From Candidatus Methanomethylophilaceae archaeon (GTDB lineage: Archaea > Thermoplasmatota > Thermoplasmata > Methanomassiliicoccales > Methanomethylophilaceae): DNA of 10,934 nt. This document shows positions 1 to 5,443 of this stretch, piece after piece (position 1 is the stretch's first letter; each line of letters opens with the position of its first letter). The stretch is from assembly GCA_017616575.1 (NCBI GenBank), contig JAFZXW010000053.1, positions 1 to 10,934 on the forward strand. Reading direction: 5' to 3'. The notes under the pieces are model-generated. The model saw nothing but the letters and a program-made list of their open reading frames with translations, made no database searches and was not told the DNA's origin. The translations under genes and the position numbers were made by a program.

Positions 1-697
1 CGCCCACATAGTGCAGGCATTCGTCCGTGAACTTGTTCACGGCAAATTCCGTACGGGCCTTGTCTTCCTCCAGAAGTTCATTGAGGCGGCAATATTCCTG
101 TGGGTTAAGGAACTGGAATGCCAGATTCTCCAGCTCTACCTTGAGGCTGAAAAGCCCCAGCCGGCCCGCCAGGGGCGCATAGAAGAACCTTGTCTCGCTC
201 GCTATCTTCCAACGCTTCTGCGGCTTCAGGCTTGACAGGGTCCGCATGTTGTGGAGGCGGTCAGAGAGCTTCAATAGGAGGACGCGTATGTCTCCCTTCA
301 CGGAGCCAAGGATATGCTGATAGTTGTCTACCTGCTTCTTGTTCGGCTTCGTAACCGCCTTCACCAGGAACGCCACGTCCTCCCCGAAGCGGTCGCGGAT
401 ATCCTCCGCGGTGATGGCGGTGTCTTCCACCACATCGTGCAGCAGGGCTGCCGCTATGATGGCGGCGTCCTTCTGCATCATCTCCCGCACAAGGATCTGG
501 GCGACGTTCAGCGGGTGCAGGATATATGGCTGGCCGCTCTCGCGCTGTTGCCGGGCGTGCGCCCCCCGTGCGAGGAGGAAGGCGTCCTCGATCAGCGAGA
601 GTTCCCGGGCTGTCATATCGCCGGGAAGGGCCGCGAAGAGCTCGTCATGCGTCCTGCGCACGAGCTCCTCATAAGATAATTGCATGCTGTTGTCCAT
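1..697 (-). CDS. RelA/SpoT family (p)ppGpp hydrolase/synthetase, N-terminal part (cut by window edge)
   Basis: The 232 visible residues form the HD-type hydrolase domain of a RelA/SpoT homologue, the cytosolic enzyme that degrades and usually also makes the stringent-response alarmone (p)ppGpp. Visible motifs are AH-R-QQRESGQPYILHP (R52, H61), HDVVEDT (H87, D88, E91, D92), a VTKP turn near 115-118, and KLSDRLHNMRTL (about 143-154). These are the metal-binding and substrate-binding signatures of an active hydrolase. They are followed by the linker APLAGRLGLFSLKVELENLAFQFL that leads into the synthetase domain. The synthetase, TGS and ACT parts lie beyond the left edge. The stretch between VTKP and KLSDRLHN is shorter than in typical Rel enzymes. 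I chose the ATG at 697; an in-frame ATG at 685 is an alternative, and the leader is A-rich without a clear Shine-Dalgarno. The gene is transcribed away from the rest of the window and is probably housekeeping. The family call is firm; rel versus spoT naming is not settled. Confidence 0.93.
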   Translation of the reverse strand, partial: MDNSMQLSYEELVRRTHDELFAALPGDMTARELSLIEDAFLLARGAHARQQRESGQPYILHPLNVAQILVREMMQKDAAIIAAALLHDVVEDTAITAEDIRDRFGEDVAFLVKAVTKPNKKQVDNYQHILGSVKGDIRVLLLKLSDRLHNMRTLSSLKPQKRWKIASETRFFYAPLAGRLGLFSLKVELENLAFQFLNPQEYCRLNELLEEDKARTEFAVNKFTDECLHYVG

Positions 698-740
698 AGC
701 TGTTTTTGTGTTCACGCCTTTCCAATGTGTTGAGACAAAT

Positions 741-772
741 GGTCAGGCTCCGTCCGAAGACTCGGCCTGACC
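741..772. repeat. Inverted repeat (8-bp stem) in the divergent intergenic region
   Basis: GGTCAGGC at 741-748 pairs exactly with GCCTGACC at 765-772 around a 16-base loop. It lies 45-75 bases upstream of the RelA/SpoT start, so it could fold in that gene's leader or act as a protein-binding site. Neither side is followed by a T-tract, so it is not a convincing terminator. Function unknown. Confidence 0.5.
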
Positions 773-850
773 CCGCTCCGATACTTCACGCTTATCGGGT
801 TGCTTCTCATGTCTGTTGGCGAAGATAGGCATTCCGATATGATTCCGCGC

Positions 851-866
851 ATATTAATCTAGATTG
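851..866. repeat. 16-base repeat with AATCTAGATT palindrome, left copy
   Basis: ATATTAATCTAGATTG reads exactly as the reverse complement of 2236-2251. Its core AATCTAGATT is a perfect 10-bp palindrome, the usual form of a dimeric regulator's operator. This copy lies about 50 bases upstream of the -33 element of the 964 promoter; the other begins just after the 964-2227 gene and abuts the next promoter. A shared operator is the simplest reading; element ends are the alternative. Confidence 0.6.
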
Positions 867-913
867 AACCTCTTGGCCTGGCTAACCACACCCCGCCATT
901 TATCGCTGAGATC

Positions 914-945
914 CTTGCTCTTACGTTTCTTTTTCCTTATATTTG
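914..945 (+). promoter_or_regulatory. Bacteroidota-type promoter for the 964 gene
   Basis: CTTG at 914-917 (-33 element) is separated by 20 bases from TATATTTG at 938-945, which matches the Bacteroidota -7 consensus TAnnTTTG. Transcription would begin near 949-952, leaving only a very short leader before the ATG at 964. The spacing is identical to that of the promoter at 8221-8252. Confidence 0.6.
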
Positions 946-963
946 TGGAAATCCATCCGCATC

Positions 964-1674
964 ATGAGCGAACTCTCCCCCTTCACCGTCAGGGTCTCCG
1001 GCGCCCTTTTCCTGAAGCATGTCGGACGTGTGTACGTCATCACGGACGATGACGCGGACTTCAAGCGCGCCGTGGAAGAGTTCCGGAAGACCTCCCAGGT
1101 TTTCCTCCTGTGTCCCTTCACCCTCATCCAGGTGAAGGACGACTCCGACGTGGAGGACCCGGCGCTGGCACGCGCCATCCGCGAGAACGGGGCATCCCTC
1201 GCCGGCATCCTCATGGCCCCCCTGTCCGGGGAGCCCGCCTTCCTGATGCAGCGCCGCGGAGACGGCGACCTGCCCAAGGAGGCGATGGATTTCGTGTTCG
1301 GGCTCAGCTCGTCCACGCGTGAAGCCATCGAGCACATCTACGATTCCCTGAATCAGGAGGAGCCCAAGGCGATCGACAGGATTCTCGACACCGTGATGGA
1401 CCTTCCGGTCATCGGCGGTCTCATCGACGCGCTGTCCAGCCCGGGCGAGTTCGGCATGGTTCCCGACGGTTCCTCAGGAGGGAGGAGGAGGAGAGCCAAT
1501 CACAGCGAGGCCTATTACAAGGCCCAGAAAGAATTCGTCAACAATGTCATCACGCGGGAGAACACCGATGACATCGAGATGGTTATCCAGAAACTCCCCC
1601 CCCAGCATCAAGCAGAGAGTCATTCACGAGTATCTCATGACCCTCACGGACGTGGGTGTCCGGGAGTTCTATGA
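964..1674 (+). CDS. Hypothetical protein, 5' part of a frameshifted gene
   Basis: I do not recognise this protein. As read it has 236 residues, but the last 20 or so (after K-L-P-P, about residue 213) look like out-of-frame translation. Beyond the C run at 1596-1603 the GC-rich-third-position coding pattern moves to the +1 frame and continues to 2227. Joined across the run, the product would be 420 residues. The N-terminal part is mixed alpha/beta and acidic. It has no signal peptide and no clear membrane span, only a short hydrophobic stretch near 145-160 (LPVIGGLIDAL). A basic, glycine-rich linker (GGRRRRA) lies around residue 180, so two domains are likely. I preferred the ATG at 964 to an in-frame TTG at 943, because 943 lies inside the -7 promoter box. 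A promoter and an inverted repeat precede it. Confidence 0.6.
   Translation: MSELSPFTVRVSGALFLKHVGRVYVITDDDADFKRAVEEFRKTSQVFLLCPFTLIQVKDDSDVEDPALARAIRENGASLAGILMAPLSGEPAFLMQRRGDGDLPKEAMDFVFGLSSSTREAIEHIYDSLNQEEPKAIDRILDTVMDLPVIGGLIDALSSPGEFGMVPDGSSGGRRRRANHSEAYYKAQKEFVNNVITRENTDDIEMVIQKLPPQHQAESHSRVSHDPHGRGCPGVL
1596..1603 (+). other. Run of eight C at the frame change (slippage or frameshift site)
   Basis: The upstream frame reads CTC CCC CCC CAG and the downstream frame reads TCC CCC CCC AGC. Moving one base forward on the CCC codons, or losing one C, joins the two frames as ...QKLPP-SIKQRVIHEYL. A poly-C run is a known hot spot for replication slippage and for sequencing miscounts, and CCC-C is a known site for +1 slippage of proline tRNA. 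The sequence alone cannot tell these apart. Confidence 0.75.
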
Positions 1675-2227
1675 CAAGTACATCGACATGGATTCCGCCG
1701 CGAGGAACTCCAAGGTCCAGATCATCGTCCGTAAGAAGACCCCCAAGGAGAAGGTCTCCGGCACCAATGGGCGTTACTACATCGGTTATGTCTACGATGG
1801 CGAGCCGATGGTGGACTTCCACTTCCCCTATCGGACCGACGCCGCCCTGTTCCTGTGCTGCCTGATCAAAAGGAAAGGGAAGGACGGGGACAAGGATTTC
1901 GACTTCGCCGCGATGGAGGACCTTTTCATCGGAGCGTTCAAGTACCTCTACGGGGACGTTCACCCGGCGGCCACGTCGGCTTTTGGCCAGCTCTTCGATA
2001 CGGTCGGGGAAAGCAAGATCATCGCCCAGGGCAACCTGAAGGATCACCTGAACAATATCCGGAAGGAGATTGACGCGCACCTGCTCCGGAAGGAGAACAC
2101 GGCTGTCTTCCACGTCCGCAAGGGAGACCATCTCCATATCCTCAAAGAGAGGATAACGCTGCCGGACAACATCGAGGAGGCCGTCCTCAGACTCGCCAGC
2201 GCCGACGCCGAGATTCCGAAGGCCTAG
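1637..2227 (+). CDS. Hypothetical protein, 3' part of the frameshifted gene
   Basis: This is the C-terminal half of the gene that starts at 964, in the +1 frame. The frame is open from before the C run; 1637 is its first ATG after the run (MTLTDVGVREFYDKYIDM), but nothing suggests independent initiation there. Sensible protein sequence extends upstream of it to SIKQRVIHEY at the run itself. It appears soluble: a beta-rich part (KVQIIVRKK, RYYIGYVYDGEPMVDFHF) is followed by a helical region with basic and acidic segments and a C-terminal strand (TAVFHVRKGDHLHIL). I recognise no family. Intact length and codon use up to the TAG at 2225-2227 argue that the gene is recent or still functional rather than decayed: apart from the one shift there are no stops. 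Confidence 0.6.
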   Translation: MTLTDVGVREFYDKYIDMDSAARNSKVQIIVRKKTPKEKVSGTNGRYYIGYVYDGEPMVDFHFPYRTDAALFLCCLIKRKGKDGDKDFDFAAMEDLFIGAFKYLYGDVHPAATSAFGQLFDTVGESKIIAQGNLKDHLNNIRKEIDAHLLRKENTAVFHVRKGDHLHILKERITLPDNIEEAVLRLASADAEIPKA

Positions 2228-2235
2228 CAGAATCC

Positions 2236-2251
2236 CAATCTAGATTAATAT
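2236..2251. repeat. 16-base repeat with AATCTAGATT palindrome, right copy
   Basis: CAATCTAGATTAATAT is the exact reverse complement of 851-866. It begins 9 bases after the stop codon of the frameshifted gene, and its last base is the first of the -33-like TTTA of the 2251-2282 promoter, the position expected for an operator. No obvious target-site duplication flanks the two copies. Confidence 0.6.
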
Positions 2252-2282
2252 TTAGGGAATAACGCCGATTCCCCTATTTTTG
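2251..2282 (+). promoter_or_regulatory. Putative promoter of the long operon, with an inverted repeat in its spacer
   Basis: TTTA at 2251-2254 and TATTTTTG at 2275-2282 (TAnnTTTG consensus) are 20 bases apart, the same geometry as the promoters at 914 and 8221. The -33 element has one mismatch to TTTG. The AGGGAAT/ATTCCC inverted repeat occupies the spacer. The start of transcription would be near 2287-2290, giving a leader of about 50 bases before the ATG at 2339. Confidence 0.5.
2253..2281 (+). terminator. Possible rho-independent terminator overlapping the operon promoter
   Basis: TAGGGAAT (2253-2260) pairs with ATTCCCCTA (2268-2276) with one bulged C and a 7-base loop, and is followed directly by TTTTT. 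This would end transcription of the 964-2227 gene. The same bases form the spacer and -7 box of a promoter-like element, so the hairpin could instead be a regulatory inverted repeat. Confidence 0.4.
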
Positions 2283-2285
2283 CCC

Positions 2286-2312
2286 CCGCAGCCCGAGAGT
2301 TTCGGACTGCGG
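2286..2312 (+). promoter_or_regulatory. Leader hairpin at the predicted 5' end of the operon transcript
   Basis: CCGCAG (2286-2291) pairs with CTGCGG (2307-2312), then, past a single C/A mismatch, CCGA (2293-2296) pairs with TCGG (2302-2305) around the 5-base loop GAGTT. It coincides with the predicted transcript start and lies 27 bases before the ATG at 2339. It is not followed by a U-tract, so a stabilising or regulatory leader structure is more likely than a terminator. Confidence 0.45.
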
Positions 2313-2338
2313 TTAAACACTTGTGACGGCAAAAAGAA

Positions 2339-2758
2339 ATGAGCAACGGAATCACCCAATTGAGGCGCTCCTTCAGGGAACTCGGCATCAACATCAGGAA
2401 AGAATCCCAGAGGGGATGGTACGCCTTCTCCTGCCTCGGGCTCCACTACCGGCTGTACCTCCGCCCCTCGGAGACCTTCCTCTCCCTGAGCCTGAGCTGG
2501 CTCCGGGATATCCCCGAGGGGCGCAAGGCGGAGGCGCTCGACGCGCTCAACGCGGTCAACGGGGACCTGCGCTTCGCCAAGGTCGTGATGGTCCCCGAGC
2601 GTTCGGCTTTCTGGGCCCTCTGGGAACGGAGCACGGCCGACGGGCTCCCCGAAGCGAAGGAGCTGCAGCGGATGATCCTTTCGCTGCACTCATGCCACGC
2701 CCTGTCGGAAAAGCTCCTGGCTCCCCTGGAGGAGCCCGTACAGGAGGAGCGGCCATGA
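2339..2758 (+). CDS. Small YbjN-like protein (139 aa)
   Basis: This 139-residue soluble protein opens the operon. Its layout resembles the YbjN / type III secretion chaperone-like fold. Two or three antiparallel strands (WYAFSCLGLHYRLYL, FLSLSLSWLRD) precede a proline-led helix with an LN-N signature (IPEGRKAEALDALNAVN, about residues 58-75). Further strands and a C-terminal helix (LQRMILSLHSCHALSEKLL) follow. The same P-x-helix-LN-N block recurs in the products at 2755 and 4241, which supports kinship. Members of this fold bind other proteins or ligands and are not known to be enzymes. The assignment is by pattern only and weaker than for the 4241 protein. Its stop overlaps the next start (ATGA at 2755-2758), so the two are translationally coupled. 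Confidence 0.75.
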   Translation: MSNGITQLRRSFRELGINIRKESQRGWYAFSCLGLHYRLYLRPSETFLSLSLSWLRDIPEGRKAEALDALNAVNGDLRFAKVVMVPERSAFWALWERSTADGLPEAKELQRMILSLHSCHALSEKLLAPLEEPVQEERP

Positions 2759-3177
2759 CCCCGCTCGGGGAGATGGCCCTCGAGGTGGAGAGGGCCGGGC
2801 TGCAGCCCAGGATGATCGACGGGGATGACTTCGCCTTCTGGTTCACCTACCAGATGGTCACCATCATCTGCTACTATGACAGGGAGGACTCCGTCGTCGG
2901 ATTCGCGAACGTCAGCGCGGAAGCCGTCCCGGAGGGGAACCGGGCGGAGATCCTCAGCCTCTGCAACAGGATCAACCGCGTCTCGGGATGCGGGAACTGT
3001 TACATCATGCCATGCGGCAACCTGGTGATGCAGTACAGGAACCGTATCCGCCGCAAGGGCGACTTCCGGAGGCTCCTGGGGGAAGCGCTGGAGAGCATCT
3101 CCGGGATGAAGCGGGAGTTCCTCCTCGCCGCCATGGAAAAGAAGGCACTTGATAAGGACACATACTTCAAAAAGTAA
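2755..3177 (+). CDS. Small YbjN-like protein with cysteine cluster (140 aa)
   Basis: This 140-residue soluble protein overlaps the preceding gene by four bases (ATGA). The order of elements is again YbjN-like: an N-terminal helix, strands (FAFWFTYQMVTIICYYD, VVGFANVS), the proline-led helix VPEGNRAEILSLCNRIN (about 58-74), strands around 82-93, and a C-terminal helix (FRRLLGEALESISGMKREFLLAAM). Unlike its neighbours it has three close cysteines, CGNC-YIMP-C at 79, 82 and 87, with others at 39 and 70. These might bind metal or form disulphides, but no known motif is matched. The open frame extends upstream through the preceding gene, but that part is not plausible protein, and the ATG at 2755 is the natural start. 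The role is probably as a binding module for other products of the operon (inference). Confidence 0.75.
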   Translation: MTPLGEMALEVERAGLQPRMIDGDDFAFWFTYQMVTIICYYDREDSVVGFANVSAEAVPEGNRAEILSLCNRINRVSGCGNCYIMPCGNLVMQYRNRIRRKGDFRRLLGEALESISGMKREFLLAAMEKKALDKDTYFKK

Positions 3178-3184
3178 GAAAGAT

Positions 3185-4228
3185 ATGAACACAACCGCAA
3201 AACGCATCCTCAGCATCACCTGGAAGGTGGGCCTGGGACTCGCCGGCCTCGCCGCCGCCGTCTTTGTTTTCCTCCTCATCTGCGTCTGGTATGAGAAGAG
3301 CCACGGCCGCAACTTCTCCAGGGACCTCACCCTCAGCAAGGACATCGTCGTCAGGGGGTTCAATGACAACACCGTCCGTGTCTGGGACAAGGCCGCCTGC
3401 AAATACACCACGGGGAAGCTCCGCTGGGTCGCGGGCCCGCCCAGGCGGGACAGCCTGACGGTCTTCTGCAGCAAGGAAGGCCGGCGCGGCTTCCTCAACG
3501 TCAGGACCGGCAGGATCGTCATCCCCGCGCAGTACAGGAAGGCCTGGCAGTTCTCGGAAGGGCTGGGCGCCGTCGTGTGGGACGAGCATGTCGGGTTCAT
3601 CGACAGGAAGAACCGGCCGGTCATCGAGTACGTCATCCCCTTCGAGAAGGGGTTCGACTACATCTTCAGGGACGGATACTGCACCGTCAAGTACTGGGAC
3701 GTGGACAAGTACCGCTATGCCGTCTTCCGGAAAGACGGCAGGATGGTCCTCGGATGGGACTACCGGTTCATCGACGAGCCCGACGGGAACGGCTACCGCG
3801 TGGCCGCCAACGACGACGGCTACTGGCTGTTCGACAAGGACTTCCGGCCGGTCTTCCCCGAGCCCGTCGACTACATGGAACTGGCACGCGGCTACAGCGG
3901 CGTGTATGTCACCAAGGGCCACGTCAAGCAGCTCCTGGACTTTGACGGGACTGTCCTCGAACCGTTCATCATAGACGATACCTACCGCCTCAAGTACAAG
4001 ACGAAAATCCATTCCGAGGACCCCGACGAATACGAGCTGGACCCGGACGTCGTCGTGTACCGGGTCGGCCGGTGGGAAGGGCTCATGGACGCCCGGACCG
4101 GGAAGGTCATCACCCCGGCAGAGTACTGGGGCTTCGAGATGGTCTCCAAGGACCTGATCCGCGCGCAGTTCGGCCACAATGACGAGGGCGTCGTGATGGA
4201 CAAGCGTGGGAAAATCGTCAAACAGTAA
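3185..4228 (+). CDS. Membrane-anchored WG-repeat protein (347 aa)
   Basis: An N-terminal basic stretch (K6, R7, K14) is followed by one hydrophobic span (about 15-36, VGLGLAGLAAAVFVFLLICVW). A large beta-rich region follows, made of about six or seven degenerate WG-type repeats. Each has a strand ending in G-F/L-x-D/N, a turn with R-x-G or K-x-G, and a strand that runs on to a tyrosine or proline: GFLNVRTGRIVIPAQY, VGFIDRKNRPVIEY, VFRKDGRMVLGWDY, GLMDARTGKVITPAEYWG, GVVMDKRGKIVK. WG repeats are common in Bacteroidota and are thought to fold as beta-propeller-like or solenoid surfaces for protein or ligand binding. The positive-inside rule places the repeats in the periplasm (inference). The ATG at 3185 follows an A-rich leader 7 bases after the previous stop; an in-frame start at 3149 would overlap the upstream gene. 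Some annotators may call it simply a WG repeat-containing protein. Confidence 0.88.
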   Translation: MNTTAKRILSITWKVGLGLAGLAAAVFVFLLICVWYEKSHGRNFSRDLTLSKDIVVRGFNDNTVRVWDKAACKYTTGKLRWVAGPPRRDSLTVFCSKEGRRGFLNVRTGRIVIPAQYRKAWQFSEGLGAVVWDEHVGFIDRKNRPVIEYVIPFEKGFDYIFRDGYCTVKYWDVDKYRYAVFRKDGRMVLGWDYRFIDEPDGNGYRVAANDDGYWLFDKDFRPVFPEPVDYMELARGYSGVYVTKGHVKQLLDFDGTVLEPFIIDDTYRLKYKTKIHSEDPDEYELDPDVVVYRVGRWEGLMDARTGKVITPAEYWGFEMVSKDLIRAQFGHNDEGVVMDKRGKIVKQ

Positions 4229-4240
4229 ACTCCTTTTTCC

Positions 4241-4708
4241 ATGGTTAGCATCATCAGCGACACGGTCGCCTCCGTCCTGGACGCTCTGGATATCCGTTAC
4301 CTGCGGGAGGAAGGCGAGTTCAACTTCAGAGTCGGTGAGGACGACGGGGATATCACCTACTGCGTCAGCGTGGACGAGGAGGGTGAGATGCTCACGGTCG
4401 TCGGTTACTTCCCCGTCTGCGTACCCCAGGAGAACGTCGACAGGGTATGCCGCCTCCTCAACGACCTGAACGAGCAGAGCGTCATCGGCGCCTTCTCCGT
4501 CGACCCGGAAGACCGCCGGCCTTCCTTCCATCTGTCCAATTATGTCTGCGGGGGTGCCGTCAAAGAGCGGATCGTCCAGATGTGCCTCCTGCAGGTCATG
4601 GGTCACGTCAGCCACTCCTTCCAGGCCATCGCCAGGGCCATGTACGGCGGCGAGCAGTACACCTTCACCTTTGCCAATGAAAGCCCTTCCCCAGAACAAC
4701 CCGACTAG
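4241..4708 (+). CDS. YbjN domain-containing protein (155 aa)
   Basis: This is the clearest of the three YbjN-like proteins. An N-terminal helix (VASVLDALDIRYLREEG) leads into strands FNFRVGED and ITYCVSVDEEGEMLTVVGYFP. Then come the proline-led helix VPQENVDRVCRLLNDLNEQS (about 66-85), paired strands GAFSVDP and SFHLSNYVCGG, and a final helix (IVQMCLLQVMGHVSHSFQAIARAM). This order and the length match the YbjN / type III secretion chaperone-like family, whose members bind other proteins; in Escherichia coli YbjN affects motility and stress traits. There is no signal peptide or membrane span, so it should be cytosolic. It follows the WG-repeat gene by 12 bases and precedes the next gene by 10, well within the operon. 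Confidence 0.85.
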   Translation: MVSIISDTVASVLDALDIRYLREEGEFNFRVGEDDGDITYCVSVDEEGEMLTVVGYFPVCVPQENVDRVCRLLNDLNEQSVIGAFSVDPEDRRPSFHLSNYVCGGAVKERIVQMCLLQVMGHVSHSFQAIARAMYGGEQYTFTFANESPSPEQPD

Positions 4709-4718
4709 CATCACCCCC

Positions 4719-5195
4719 ATGACAGGACTTCATGTAACGCTCAGGGACGGGGTCCGGGCCACCGTGGCCGGACTCCGCATCGCCGACACCTACGACGGCC
4801 AGATGGCCGGTACGCTCACCACCGGTACCCGGTATCGCCTGCCCCGCATCGCGGGGAAGATGGCGGACCTCGCCGCCGGAAAGGCGAGCGGGTACTACTA
4901 CCTTGAACCGGAGCTGGTCAGCGAGGCCAGCCTGAGGGGCCTCACCCAGTACCGGTCCCGCCAGCTCCGACGGAACGCCGAGCTCGGCATGTGCCTCAAG
5001 GACCTGCACCTTGTTGCTACCCTCCACATCTCCGACCCGGATTACTGCCACATCATCGACCTGCACTGGTTCCAGACGGGAGGGGAACTCTCGGAGACTC
5101 CCCTCGCCGCCTTGCTCCAGGAGGCCGCCGGAAGGCTTTCCTCCGTGGATCTCCTCCCCCACTGCCGGCATGAGGACTGGCTGGATATGTTCTAA
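4719..5195 (+). CDS. Hypothetical protein (158 aa)
   Basis: I recognise no family. The protein is soluble and mixed alpha/beta. An N-terminal beta-rich segment (LHVTLRDGVRATVAGLRI) is followed by a basic helical middle (RYRLPRIAGKMADLAAGKASG; YRSRQLRRNAELGMCLKDL), a strand pair (LVATLHISD, CHIIDLHWFQTGG), and a C-terminal helix ending with an H/C/W-rich tail (LLPHCRHEDWLDMF). I chose the ATG at 4719, 10 bases after the preceding stop. The frame is open back to 4542, but that part overlaps the YbjN gene and reads as low-complexity serine/alanine/proline. Good codon use and tight spacing support a real gene. Confidence 0.8.
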   Translation: MTGLHVTLRDGVRATVAGLRIADTYDGQMAGTLTTGTRYRLPRIAGKMADLAAGKASGYYYLEPELVSEASLRGLTQYRSRQLRRNAELGMCLKDLHLVATLHISDPDYCHIIDLHWFQTGGELSETPLAALLQEAAGRLSSVDLLPHCRHEDWLDMF

Positions 5196-5207
5196 AAAAA
5201 GCGTGTT

Positions 5208-5441
5208 ATGATTAACGACATGACCGAATGCCTCACCTTCGTGGAGCGCATCATCCCCGCCATCCTGCCCCCCCTTGTCCGCAGGTGCTCCGCCCCCGCC
5301 TTCCGGGAGCTGCTCCAGGTGGCCGAGGAGAACAGTGACGAGATGTTCTTTGACTTCGAGGGCCTGGGGCTTACGCTGAATGCCGTTGACGTGCAGATAA
5401 AGCGGCTCGACAGCACCCGCTTCTCCGTGTATTTTTCCTGA
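5208..5441 (+). CDS. Small hypothetical protein (77 aa)
   Basis: This is a short acidic protein with an N-terminal helix rich in proline (TFVERIIPAILPPLVRRC), a second helix (FRELLQVAEENSDEMFF) and a C-terminal beta part (LGLTLNAVDVQIKRLDSTRFSVYFS). The frame shows the same strong GC preference at third codon positions as its neighbours. It starts 12 bases after the preceding stop, and its TGA ends 2 bases before the next ATG, as expected for an operon gene. A second ATG at 5220 is possible. No family or function is recognised. Confidence 0.7.
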   Translation: MINDMTECLTFVERIIPAILPPLVRRCSAPAFRELLQVAEENSDEMFFDFEGLGLTLNAVDVQIKRLDSTRFSVYFS

Positions 5442-5443
5442 TC

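Noticed and set aside
943..963. Upstream TTG start for the 964 gene
   Set aside because: The TTG is part of the predicted -7 promoter box (938-945), so it should not be in the mRNA.
864..1052. A 62-codon open frame in the intergenic region running into the 964 gene
   Set aside because: It has a non-ATG start, overlaps the promoter and the real gene in another frame, and has a Leu/Arg/His-rich shadow composition.
851..2251. Insertion sequence bounded by the 16-base inverted repeats
   Set aside because: The enclosed protein has no visible transposase motif, no target-site duplication is apparent, and the repeats sit where operators would. Kept only as an alternative.
2323..2754. Long in-frame upstream extension of the 2755 gene
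   Set aside because: It overlaps the whole 2339 gene and is a Pro/Arg/Gly-rich shadow. The ATGA overlap at 2755 is the usual coupled start.
2446..3636. A 396-codon minus-strand open frame
   Set aside because: It runs antisense across three plus-strand genes, with no domain and an unnatural composition; a by-product of high GC.
4542..4718. N-terminal extension of the 4719 gene to an upstream start
   Set aside because: It overlaps the YbjN gene in another frame and reads as Ser/Ala/Pro-rich shadow sequence; the ATG at 4719 fits the operon spacing.
3167..4720. A 517-codon open frame on the minus strand opposite the WG-repeat and YbjN genes
   Set aside because: It mirrors the GC-rich third positions of the plus-strand genes and is a low-complexity Val/Asp/Glu/Gly/Pro sequence. 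The plus strand has recognisable WG repeats, a membrane anchor and a YbjN domain.
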